Of a DNA stretch of 64,000 nucleotides, positions 15,970-24,825 are shown in pieces. Source of the DNA: Myxococcales bacterium (lineage in GTDB: Bacteria > Myxococcota_A > Polyangia > Polyangiales > Polyangiaceae). The position numbers and the translations under genes were made by a program. The stretch's first letter is position 1; each line of letters starts with the position of its first letter. The notes beneath the pieces were generated by a model. It was not told where the DNA came from and did no database searches. It saw only the letters and a list, made by a program, of their open reading frames with translations. The stretch covers positions 1 through 64,000 of the forward strand of contig CANJCO010000021.1 in the NCBI GenBank assembly GCA_947473045.1, given 5' to 3'.

Positions 15970-16911
15970 TCAGCGCCTCGTGCGGGCAGGCACGACGACG
16001 CCGCGCGAATACGGGCGATCGCCGAACTGGGAGAGCCAGGCCTCGGCTTGCCACCCCACCATTTTCGCTCCGGCGCGCAGCCACTGCGCGGGCGCATCGC
16101 TGCCGAAGCGTGACAGGACGCGGAGCGCGAGCTCGCTCCGGCCCGTCGCGCCTTGCAGCCGTCGGTGCATCGCGATGAAGTGCGGCCTCGGGGGGTGACC
16201 CATCGCGGCGCGCAGCTCGGCCCAGGCGTCGTCGAGCATTTCCCGCGCCATCCAGTCAGCCACGATCCACAGCATCGCGCGGACGCCCGCCTCGGACGCC
16301 CGCGAAAACAGGATGTCGCGCACGAACCAGGGCGCGCGAACCACGCGCTCGAGATCGCGAATTGCCCACGCCATCGCCTGCGACATGTGATCTTTGTAGG
16401 CGTTCATCACGAGCAGAAGCGCGTGGTCGTGGGGGTCGGCGATGAGGCATGAAAACGGGAAGACTCCGCGGGTGCGGGTCGCGCGCGCCATGACGGTGTC
16501 GATCGACACGCGGCTGACGCCGGGCGCGCCGAAGTGCGATTCGACGTCGATCGGGCGCCCGTCGACGAAGAGCGTCGCGTTGCCGTAGCTGCGGGTGCCC
16601 GCGCCGAGCTGAAACCCGTGGCGCCGCGCGAGCGCCGCGATTCGAGGCAAATCGCGCCTCCGCACGCGCACGTCGATGTCACTCAACGCGCGCTCCGACA
16701 CGTCGGCGTAGAGCGTCCGCGCGCTGACGATGCCCTTGACCGGAAGCACGTCGATTGCCGCTTCGTCGCACGCCCGGAGGAGCGTTCCTAGAACGCGCTC
16801 GCAGTGCAACTGCATCAGCCAGCGCGACTGCGCTGTGCCTTCGTCTGCGCCCGGCTGGCTCACGCCCGGATGCTCCGACCGCGCGCGCTCGGGGTCAACG
16901 CCGGCGCTCAC
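15970..16911 (-). CDS. Nucleotidyltransferase family protein (PF14907-like)
   Basis: A 313-residue protein. The segment LPVKGIVSARTLYADVSERALSDIDVR (split: LPVKG, YADVSERALSDIDV) carries the KG and DxD-type residues typical of the uncharacterised nucleotidyltransferases of PF14907, which occur in capsule, lasso-peptide and PQQ-type loci. The start is GTG at 16911, giving a four-base overlap with the hrpB stop; any farther in-frame extension simply reads hrpB in another frame. The C-terminal half is helical with no known motif. The nucleotidyl acceptor is unknown. Confidence 0.75.
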   Translation of the reverse strand: MSAGVDPERARSEHPGVSQPGADEGTAQSRWLMQLHCERVLGTLLRACDEAAIDVLPVKGIVSARTLYADVSERALSDIDVRVRRRDLPRIAALARRHGFQLGAGTRSYGNATLFVDGRPIDVESHFGAPGVSRVSIDTVMARATRTRGVFPFSCLIADPHDHALLLVMNAYKDHMSQAMAWAIRDLERVVRAPWFVRDILFSRASEAGVRAMLWIVADWMAREMLDDAWAELRAAMGHPPRPHFIAMHRRLQGATGRSELALRVLSRFGSDAPAQWLRAGAKMVGWQAEAWLSQFGDRPYSRGVVVPARTRR

Positions 16912-19409
16912 GGATTTTCGGGCCACGCGTGCCTCGGATAGCGGCGGCAGAGCTGCTTTCGGATCTCCGGATAGTGCTTCGTCCAAAAGCCTTCGAGATC
17001 GCTGGTGACCTGCACAGCGCGGTGATTGGGGGCGAGCAGGTGCAGGGTGAGCGGCACGCGGCCTTCCCCGACCTGCGGCGTTCGCTTCATGCCGAAAAAA
17101 TCTTGCAGGCGCGATTCGATCCAGGGCGGCTTTCCGGCTTCGTAGTGAACTTTTACCGCCCGGCCGGCCGCGAGCGTGACGCGCTCGGGGGCGAGGCGAT
17201 CGAGGCGGCTTGCCGACGCCCCGATGCGGGCGCGCAGCAGGTCGAGGAGTGAGCCTGCGCGCAGCTCGGCGAGGCTCGTACACCCCTCGCACAGCGATGC
17301 GAGCGCCTGCTGCACCTCGTCGTCGCCGAGGGCGGGGAACGCTGCGTCGCACTGCCGCGCGAAGGCTGCTCGGGTCAGCAGGGCGTCGAGGGCGTCGCCG
17401 TCGCAGAAGGCCCGCGGACCGGCCGCCGACGCCGCGGCGCGCAGCACCGCACTGGCGCCTTCGCCGGCTTTGGCGTTGCCTCGTGACTCGTCGAGCACGA
17501 GCCCCTCGTAGACGAGGCGGGTCACCTGTTCGACTCGGCCGCTCTTGTCCGAGAGCGTCAGGGTTTGCTGATCTTCGAGGCGGTCGGCGCACACGTCGAT
17601 GAGCCACTCCGGCTCGATCGCGCTGGCGAGTCGAACGAGGGCGGTGCCGGCGCGCTCCTCGGCGTCGACCGCCACGAGCAGCGGAGCTTCGCGCACGGCG
17701 CTGCTCTGCGAAAGCTCCGCGCTGCCGCCTCCGGCCATGGCGAGCGATCGGTCGCGTACCCGTCGCGCGACGCGATCGGGAAAGCCGGCGAGCACCGCGA
17801 TTGATACGTCGCGCTCCTCGTCGGCGGAGCGAACGCCGCCCGCGGGGAGCATCGCGCGCAGCTGCCTGTAGGCGCGCTGCACGGCGAGCGTTGCGCCTGC
17901 GTCGAGCTCGTAGGCGCGCATCGCGGACTGCGAAAAACGGGACGTTTCCGCCCCGCGAAAGGCGTCGATGCGCGCGGTCACGTCGGAGCGCTGCGTGGCC
18001 GCGCGACCGGAACGTTCGAGCTCCCGTCGCCCTGCGAAAAAATCGCGCTCGCCCAGGATCGCAGCGGCAAGGCAGCCGTCGTCGCCGACGCCGCGTGCGG
18101 CTGCCTCGACCACGAGGCGCGCGAGCCGAGGGTGAGCCGGCAATCTCGCCATTTTCTTACCCACCTCGGTGATTCGCCCGCCCAGACCGAGCGCTCCGAG
18201 CCTCTCGAGCAGCGCCATCGCGCGGGCTGCGGCCGCGGCGGGCGGTGCCTCGAGCCATTCGAGATCGCTCATGCCCGAAGCAGCGAGCTCCAGATAAATT
18301 TGCGCGAGGTCGACGCGCAGCAGCTCGGGCGTGTCGTGCGCGGCGCGAGACTGCTCGTCGGCCCGAGAAAACAGCCGCAAGCAGCGCCCAGCGCGGGTGC
18401 GCCCTGCGCGACCGGCGCGCTGCGCGAGCGAGGCTCGACTGGCCTTGTCGATCCGAAGCGTGGGCAGACCCGACCACGCCGCGAATCCTGCGCGCTTGAC
18501 GAGGCCGCTGTCGATGACGGTAGCGACTCCGTCGATGGTCAGGCTTGATTCGGCCACGTTCGTTGACACGACGACTTTTCGTCGCCCGGCGCGCTTGATC
18601 GCGCGGTCCTGCTCGTCGACCGGCAGCTCACCGTGCAAGGGAAGTATCGCGAGGTTTCGCTGCGCGGCGACCGACTCGCACGCCTCGATGGCGCGGCGGA
18701 TTTCGCCGGCTCCCGGGAGAAACACCAGCACGTCGCCGTCGCCGTCGGCGTCGTCCGTGGCGCGGCGCACTGCGGACGCGACCCGCGAGGCCAGCGGGCG
18801 GTCGTCGGGGCGGTCTTCATGCTCTATCGTGACGTCGAACATTCGCCCGGCCGAGCGAACTCCGCCGCAGCCCAAAAAGGCGCGAACCGGGTCGGCGTCG
18901 AGGGTTGCGGACATCACGATCACCTTCAAATCAGGGCGCGTCGTGCGTTGGAGGTGGCGCACGAGCGCGAGCGCGACGTCGCCGTGAACGTGCCGCTCAT
19001 GGAACTCGTCGAGCACCACTGCGCCGATCCCCGACAGCGTCGCGTCAGACTGCGCGCGGCGGAGCAGCACGCCCTCCGTGACGAACCGGATGCGTGTTCT
19101 GCGGCTCGCGGCCTCTTCGAACCGAACCGTGAAGCCGGCGGTTTCTCCGACCTGTTCGCCCAGCTCTTCGGCGACCCTTCGCGCCGCCATTTTCGCTGCG
19201 AGTCGGCGGGGCTCCAGCACCACGATCTCGCCTCGCACGGACGGCACGTTCAGCAGGGCGCGCGGCACCCGCGTGGTCTTGCCGGCGCCCGGCGGAGCCT
19301 CGACGACCAGCGACGCTTCGCGCGCGACGGCGTCGATGATTTCGCCGAGCACTTCGTCGATCGGCAGGCGCAGATGGGGCGGGGGAGGCAACGAATGGCG
19401 TCTTATCAC
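16908..19409 (-). CDS. hrpB: ATP-dependent RNA helicase HrpB
   Basis: An 833-residue DEAH-box helicase, close to the usual 800-840 residues of HrpB. Motif I is PPGAGKTTRVP, motif II DEFHERH, motif III SATLDADP and motif VI QRAGRAGRTRAGR, followed by the HA2/OB-fold region and the HrpB C-terminal domain (VKVHYEAGKPPWIE). HrpB is a cytoplasmic helicase of unclear role that is dispensable in most species. Start is GTG at 19409, only 11 bases from the divergent murB ATG, so both promoters must overlap the coding sequences. Its stop overlaps the following nucleotidyltransferase start. Confidence 0.93.
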   Translation of the reverse strand: MIRRHSLPPPPHLRLPIDEVLGEIIDAVAREASLVVEAPPGAGKTTRVPRALLNVPSVRGEIVVLEPRRLAAKMAARRVAEELGEQVGETAGFTVRFEEAASRRTRIRFVTEGVLLRRAQSDATLSGIGAVVLDEFHERHVHGDVALALVRHLQRTTRPDLKVIVMSATLDADPVRAFLGCGGVRSAGRMFDVTIEHEDRPDDRPLASRVASAVRRATDDADGDGDVLVFLPGAGEIRRAIEACESVAAQRNLAILPLHGELPVDEQDRAIKRAGRRKVVVSTNVAESSLTIDGVATVIDSGLVKRAGFAAWSGLPTLRIDKASRASLAQRAGRAGRTRAGRCLRLFSRADEQSRAAHDTPELLRVDLAQIYLELAASGMSDLEWLEAPPAAAAARAMALLERLGALGLGGRITEVGKKMARLPAHPRLARLVVEAAARGVGDDGCLAAAILGERDFFAGRRELERSGRAATQRSDVTARIDAFRGAETSRFSQSAMRAYELDAGATLAVQRAYRQLRAMLPAGGVRSADEERDVSIAVLAGFPDRVARRVRDRSLAMAGGGSAELSQSSAVREAPLLVAVDAEERAGTALVRLASAIEPEWLIDVCADRLEDQQTLTLSDKSGRVEQVTRLVYEGLVLDESRGNAKAGEGASAVLRAAASAAGPRAFCDGDALDALLTRAAFARQCDAAFPALGDDEVQQALASLCEGCTSLAELRAGSLLDLLRARIGASASRLDRLAPERVTLAAGRAVKVHYEAGKPPWIESRLQDFFGMKRTPQVGEGRVPLTLHLLAPNHRAVQVTSDLEGFWTKHYPEIRKQLCRRYPRHAWPENP

Positions 19410-19420
19410 GCAAGTCGTGT

Positions 19421-20485
<1,065 letters not shown>

Positions 20486-20501
20486 CGACTCTGCGAGAGC
20501 G

Positions 20502-21677
20502 TCAGCGCTCGGGCGCGATTGCGGCGTCGGCGCTGGCCGTGATCACGCGCAGGCACTCGGGATCGGGGCCGAAGCCGCCCTCGTACTGCGACACGATTTT
20601 GCAGCCGCCTTTGCATACTGCACGTATCGCGCAGGAGGCGCAGGGCTCGGGCGCGCTCTGCGCGAACTCCCGGTATCGTCGCATGGTCGCGTCGGCTGCG
20701 TAGTCGCGACCGACGTCTTGCGTTCGCGCGGCAGAAGGCTCGGCGAAGCTGCACGGCGCCAGGAGTCCGTCGACCCTCGCTGCGGCCAGCGCTGCTCCGG
20801 CTTCGCAGCCCAGCACGCCCGCTGCGACGAGATCGCCGGGCCTCGAGTACAGCTCGGCGTCGGTCGACAGAAACGGCACGAGCGCGCAGTCGATTCGCAC
20901 GCGAAAGTCGGCGGCCCCGGGCCGGAGGGCGAGCCTACGCAGCGCCGCAGGCAGCTCCGCACGCTGCTCCGGTGACAGACGCCGAGCCAGATAGTCGAGG
21001 CTCTTCGCGCGTCCGGCAGGCTTGTAGCGAAGCAGCTGAGCCTCGCGGGCGCCGAGCGCGTGGGCGCGGGCCACCGTGGCTTCGAGCGCGCCAAAGGTCG
21101 CGCGCGTCAGCACGACGTTGACGCCTACGCGCAGCCCGGCGCCCGCGATCGCGCCGATCGCGCGCTCGGCGTGGGCTGCGCCGTCGAACCCGCGCACGTC
21201 GGCGTAGCCGTCGCCGATGCCGTCGTAGCTCACGTTGATCTGCGCGAACGATGACAGCCGCGCGATTTTTTTGGCCGACAGGCCAAGCCCGCTCGTCGTC
21301 AGCACGGGCACCAGCCCGAGCTCGCGGGCCAGCGCTCCGAGCTCGCCGAGATCGTCGCGCGTGGTGGGCTCGCCGCCGCCGAACGCAACGGTGAACACGC
21401 CCTGCGCGGCGAGTGCGCGAAGTTGCTCAGCCACCTCAGCGAACGGAACGTGCTCTCCGTCGGCGCGCGCGTCGAGGTAGCAGCCCTCGCACCCGGCCGC
21501 GCATTGGCTGGTGACGGCCACGTGCACTTCGACGGGCATCGCGACTTCGGGCGGGGTCGACCACACGCCTTCACCGTCGACGCCGAGCGCGCGCACCCCG
21601 TCGCGATCGAGCGCGACGAGCGCGGGCATCGACTCGAGCCTCGCCCAGGCGCCCCACGCTTCGAGTCTAAGTCGCAT
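20502..21677 (-). CDS. Radical SAM/SPASM domain enzyme
   Basis: A 391-residue radical SAM protein. The [4Fe-4S] cysteines C59-x3-C63-x2-C66 lie in QCAAGCEGCYL, followed by FGGGEPTTRDDL (the SAM-binding GGE region). A C-terminal SPASM region has Cys in LGCEAG, APCSF, CASCAIRAVCKGGC and DPECLRV, enough for auxiliary clusters. The N-terminal ~45 residues before the barrel form a separate small domain that might contact a peptide. SPASM proteins often modify ribosomal peptides or quinone-type precursors. The ATG overlaps the 3' end of an 82-residue peptide gene by 11 bases, making that peptide its likely substrate (inference). A function unrelated to RiPPs, for instance as a sulfatase-maturase relative, cannot be excluded. 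Confidence 0.87.
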   Translation of the reverse strand: MRLRLEAWGAWARLESMPALVALDRDGVRALGVDGEGVWSTPPEVAMPVEVHVAVTSQCAAGCEGCYLDARADGEHVPFAEVAEQLRALAAQGVFTVAFGGGEPTTRDDLGELGALARELGLVPVLTTSGLGLSAKKIARLSSFAQINVSYDGIGDGYADVRGFDGAAHAERAIGAIAGAGLRVGVNVVLTRATFGALEATVARAHALGAREAQLLRYKPAGRAKSLDYLARRLSPEQRAELPAALRRLALRPGAADFRVRIDCALVPFLSTDAELYSRPGDLVAAGVLGCEAGAALAAARVDGLLAPCSFAEPSAARTQDVGRDYAADATMRRYREFAQSAPEPCASCAIRAVCKGGCKIVSQYEGGFGPDPECLRVITASADAAIAPER

Positions 21678-21915
21678 CGTCGCCTTCGCGGGGCGTTTCA
21701 GTCGGTTTTTTTCCCGCCTTCTTGTCGTCGCCGACGAGCGTGATCGGCTCCGATCCCAACGCGGCCGCGACCGCTGCCAGCACCGCCCCGCCCGCGACCG
21801 CGCTCACGAAGAGCATATCGACGACGCTGCCGACGCTCGAGCAGTTGGCGCCGTGTCCTTCGCGTACGCGCACGATGTGGCGAAGGTCGACGGACGGGCG
21901 GAAGGGCGCGATCAT
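21667..21915 (-). CDS. 82-residue peptide with GANCSSVGS segment and a hydrophobic helix; possible radical SAM substrate
   Basis: A small gene with strong translational coupling: its ATG overlaps the upstream stop by four bases (ATGA), and its last 11 bases overlap the radical SAM start. The protein has a charged N-terminal part (RPSVDLRHIVRVREG, residues 6-20), then GANCSSVGS (22-30) with the only cysteine at 25, a hydrophobic stretch (about 32-54), and a Lys/Glu/Asp-rich tail. It matches no family I know. The arrangement suits a precursor peptide or a small membrane partner of the SPASM enzyme. The reading frame is clearly selected as part of the overlapping operon, so I believe it is real. 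Confidence 0.75.
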   Translation of the reverse strand: MIAPFRPSVDLRHIVRVREGHGANCSSVGSVVDMLFVSAVAGGAVLAAVAAALGSEPITLVGDDKKAGKKPTETPREGDDAT

Positions 21916-23006
21916 AGTCCGAAGCTCTCAAGATAGGCCGCATCGCTGCGGTCGAGGATAATGAATGCGACGGCGACGACCGCGAGCGCGCAGGCGAGAG
22001 CGCGGCCCGTGCGCGCGCTGACCGAGGGCGCGCCAACGGCGGCCCAGGCGCGGGCGATCGTGGCGATCGCGAGTGCGCTCGCGCCGAGCGCGACAAAGGG
22101 CGTCGCTGAGCCTCCTTCGTGTCCGAGGGCGAGCCACGCGCCGGCGCCGGCGAGCCACGCGCAGAACGGAAGCGCGACTTTCACGAAGCGCGCGACGGGC
22201 GCTCCAACGGCGGCCCCCGGATGCCGCACCAGTCCCAGCGCGAGGCCGCAGCCGGCGAGCAGCGCAAACGCCGCGAGCCCTGCGTACGCAGCGGTGCGCA
22301 GGTGCGCGCGACGAGCGAGCCGGCTGACTTTCGCGAGCAGCGTCGCATCAAGGCCGCTGATCTCGCGCGCCGCAGCTTCTGCCGCGACATAGTCGCCCGT
22401 CGAGAGCGCGATCTCGGCAATCGCCTGCGCGGCGATGAGTCGCATGGTGGCGTCGGATGTCGTCTCGCGCAGCACGAGCCCGTAATATTTCAGCGCGTCG
22501 CCGGGTCGTCCGAGCCGCCGGTGGCAGGCATCGGCAACGACGAGGTGGGCCTCGTTGCGCACCGCTCCCGCAGGGAAGGCTTCGGCCTCCCGCGCGAGCG
22601 CATCCGCCCAGCGCGCGTCGCCGCTGCCCGATCCTCTGCGCGCCCGCTCCAGCGTGGCAAGCGGAGAGAACCCGCCTTCGGCATGACGCCGCAGGTAGTC
22701 CACGCGAGCCGCCGCGCGCGGCGCATACCGCGACGACGGTGCGCGGTCGACCGAGCGCTCATACCGGGCGAGCGCTGCGGCGAACGCGAGGTCTTCTTCG
22801 TCCATCTCCGCGAGCTCGTACAGGGCCTCGGCGCTCGCCGTCGGATCGGGACCTGCGGCGGCGCGCTCGAAGGCTAGCCGGGCGGCCGTGCGCTCGCCGG
22901 CGCTGCGGAGCCCGAGCGCAGCGGTCACATCGTCGCGATCGGAGGCCAGCGCGCGCGTGGTGACCACAAGCGCGAGCAGCAGCGCGATGAGCGGCGCGAG
23001 CCTCAT
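21912..23006 (-). CDS. Exported/membrane protein with TPR-like repeats and C-terminal membrane helices
   Basis: A 364-residue protein. It begins with a signal peptide or anchor (MRLAPLIALLLALVVTTRALA). Residues ~25-230 are alanine-rich TPR-like helices facing the periplasm, including ALYELAEMDEEDLAFAAAL and GDALKYYGLVL. The C-terminal third has about four hydrophobic segments (for example AYAGLAAFALLAGCGLALG and ALACALAVVAVAFIIL). No enzyme motif is visible. ATGA overlaps on both sides couple it to the WbpE-like aminotransferase upstream and the 82-residue peptide downstream. By position it could be an export or scaffold component for the peptide; this is inference only. Confidence 0.75.
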   Translation of the reverse strand: MRLAPLIALLLALVVTTRALASDRDDVTAALGLRSAGERTAARLAFERAAAGPDPTASAEALYELAEMDEEDLAFAAALARYERSVDRAPSSRYAPRAAARVDYLRRHAEGGFSPLATLERARRGSGSGDARWADALAREAEAFPAGAVRNEAHLVVADACHRRLGRPGDALKYYGLVLRETTSDATMRLIAAQAIAEIALSTGDYVAAEAAAREISGLDATLLAKVSRLARRAHLRTAAYAGLAAFALLAGCGLALGLVRHPGAAVGAPVARFVKVALPFCAWLAGAGAWLALGHEGGSATPFVALGASALAIATIARAWAAVGAPSVSARTGRALACALAVVAVAFIILDRSDAAYLESFGL

Positions 23007-24124
23007 CGGGCGGCAAAAAAGTCGCGGATCGCGCAGGCGACTTCGGTTTGCGCGGCGAGCGTGAGCTCCGGATAGATCGGCAGCGCGAGCACCTCCTGCG
23101 TCGCGCGCTCGGCGTGCGGGAAGTCTCCGCGGGCGTAGCCCCAGCTCGAGAAGCAGGGCTGCAGGTGCATCGGGGTCGGGTAATAGATTTCGGTGCCAAT
23201 GCCGCGGTCGGCGAGGTGGCTGCGCAAGGCGTCGCGCGGGCCTGTGCGAACCGCGAACTGGTGGTGCACGGAGCCGTCGCGCAGGGTCGGCGCGGTGAGG
23301 TAGGCCTCGAGGCCGAGCTCGGAAATGAGGCGAACGTAGCTCTCAGCGACGCGCCTTCGGGCGGCCGTCCAATGCGCCAGATGCGTGAGTTTTACACGCA
23401 ATATGGCGGCCTGAAGTGCGTCGAGGCGAAAGTTGCCTCCGACCTCGGTCGCGACGTGCCTGCGTGGCTGTCCCTGCGCGCGCACTCTGCGGACGCGCTG
23501 CGCGAGCGCGTCGTCGTCGGTGAGCACTGCGCCGGCGTCGCCGTAGGCTCCGAGGTTTTTTGTCGGGAAGAAGCTGTAGGCCGCGAGGCAAGCGGCTTCG
23601 CCTGCGCGCAAGCCGTCTCGCCGGGCTCCGATCGCCTGCGCTGCGTCCTCGACGACGGGGACGCCGCGCGCGGCTGCGACGGCCTGGATGGCGCGCATGT
23701 CGGCGAGCTCGCCGAAAAGGTGAACGGGAACGATCGCCTTGGTTTTTGCAGTGATCGCAGCGTCGATCCGCGCGGCGTCGATTGCAAATCCGCTCGGCTC
23801 GATGTCGACCAGCACCGCGCGCGCGCCGAGCCGCGCGATCACCTGCGAAGTCGCCACGAACGTAAACGGGGTCGTCACGACTTCGTCGCCGGGGCCGACA
23901 CCGATCGCCATCAGCGCCGCGAGCAGCGCGTCGGTTCCCGAGGAGACGCCGATCGCGTGCCGGACGCCAACGTGAGCGCTGAGCTCCTGCTCGAACTCGG
24001 TGACTTCGCTGCCGAGGATGAACGCCTGTGACTCCAGCACGCGGTCAATCGCAGCGCGAATTTCGCCACGGATGGATGCGTATTGCGCGCCGAGGTCGAC
24101 GAACGGCACCACCGTAGGCGTCAC
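23003..24124 (-). CDS. DegT-family nucleotide-sugar aminotransferase (WbpE/WlbC-like)
   Basis: A 373-residue PLP aminotransferase. The PLP lysine lies in YSFFPTKNLGAYGDAGA, the signature of the WbpE/WlbC and ArnB-related branch, with VVEDAAQAIGA upstream. WbpE transfers an amino group from glutamate to UDP-2-acetamido-2-deoxy-3-oxo-glucuronate. The GTG start at 24124 gives a four-base overlap with the acetyltransferase gene that precedes it, as in wbpD-wbpE-type pairs. It differs from PseC at 2811, so this genome makes at least two amino sugars. Its stop overlaps the next ATG by four bases. Confidence 0.88.
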   Translation of the reverse strand: MTPTVVPFVDLGAQYASIRGEIRAAIDRVLESQAFILGSEVTEFEQELSAHVGVRHAIGVSSGTDALLAALMAIGVGPGDEVVTTPFTFVATSQVIARLGARAVLVDIEPSGFAIDAARIDAAITAKTKAIVPVHLFGELADMRAIQAVAAARGVPVVEDAAQAIGARRDGLRAGEAACLAAYSFFPTKNLGAYGDAGAVLTDDDALAQRVRRVRAQGQPRRHVATEVGGNFRLDALQAAILRVKLTHLAHWTAARRRVAESYVRLISELGLEAYLTAPTLRDGSVHHQFAVRTGPRDALRSHLADRGIGTEIYYPTPMHLQPCFSSWGYARGDFPHAERATQEVLALPIYPELTLAAQTEVACAIRDFFAAR

Positions 24125-24735
24125 GTGAGCGGCCCGATCGGCAGCGACTCGTCGCGGTCGATGCAGCGAAGGGCGCCTCCCTCTTCGACGTAGCGCCAGC
24201 CGCTCTCGGCGCAGCGAAGCACGCCGTCGTGACCGGCTTTGAGCGTGGCCCCGTGCCGGCCGACCCAACCTGCGTGCCTTGCGGGGACGCCGAGCATGAG
24301 GGCGTAGTCGGGCACGACGCTGCGCGCGACGACCGCTCCGGCGCCGACCATGGCGAACCGTCCGATGCTGGCGCCGCAGACAATGGTCGCGTTGGCACCG
24401 ATCGAGGCGCCGCGCCCGACGCGCGTTTCGACGAAGGCGTGCTTGCGCGACACGTCGCTTCGCGGCGTCGTGACGTTCGTGAACACGCACGAAGGGCCGC
24501 AAAATACGTCGTCTTCGAGGGTGACGCCGTCGTAGATCGACACGTTGTTCTGCACCTTCACGCGGTCGCCCACGCGCGCCCCCGCGGCGACGAACACGCC
24601 CTGGCCCAGCGAACAATCGCGACCCACGACGGCGCCCGCCATCACGTGGCTGAAATGCCAGATGCGGGTACCGTCGCCGATGCGCGCGCCGGGATCGATG
24701 ATGGCGGATGCGTGCGAGAAGTAGGCAGGTTGCAT
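24121..24735 (-). CDS. UDP-3-amino-sugar N-acetyltransferase (WbpD/WlbB-like, left-handed beta-helix)
   Basis: About 204 residues, mostly hexapeptide repeats of a left-handed beta-helix (IIDPGARIGDGTRIWHF, GAVVGRDCSLGQGVFV, GARVGDRVKVQNNVSI, ASIGANATIVCGASIG). IWHFSHV and VFTNVTTPRS are typical of WbpD/WlbB, which acetylates the 3-amino group of UDP-GlcNAc3NA in making di-N-acetylated uronates. The start is the ATG at 24735 (MQPAYFSHA), where homology-like sequence begins; a longer frame upstream reads non-coding sequence. Head of a five-gene operon, divergent from a lipoprotein gene at 24826; the 90 bases between must hold both promoters. Confidence 0.87.
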   Translation of the reverse strand: MQPAYFSHASAIIDPGARIGDGTRIWHFSHVMAGAVVGRDCSLGQGVFVAAGARVGDRVKVQNNVSIYDGVTLEDDVFCGPSCVFTNVTTPRSDVSRKHAFVETRVGRGASIGANATIVCGASIGRFAMVGAGAVVARSVVPDYALMLGVPARHAGWVGRHGATLKAGHDGVLRCAESGWRYVEEGGALRCIDRDESLPIGPLT

Positions 24736-24825
24736 GATCGACGCAGGCTGCAGAAGCTTCCACGCCGCGCGAGCGTTGTACAGGTCGACGTGCGCCGCCC
24801 GCCCAACTGGTGTACTTGGCCCTGC

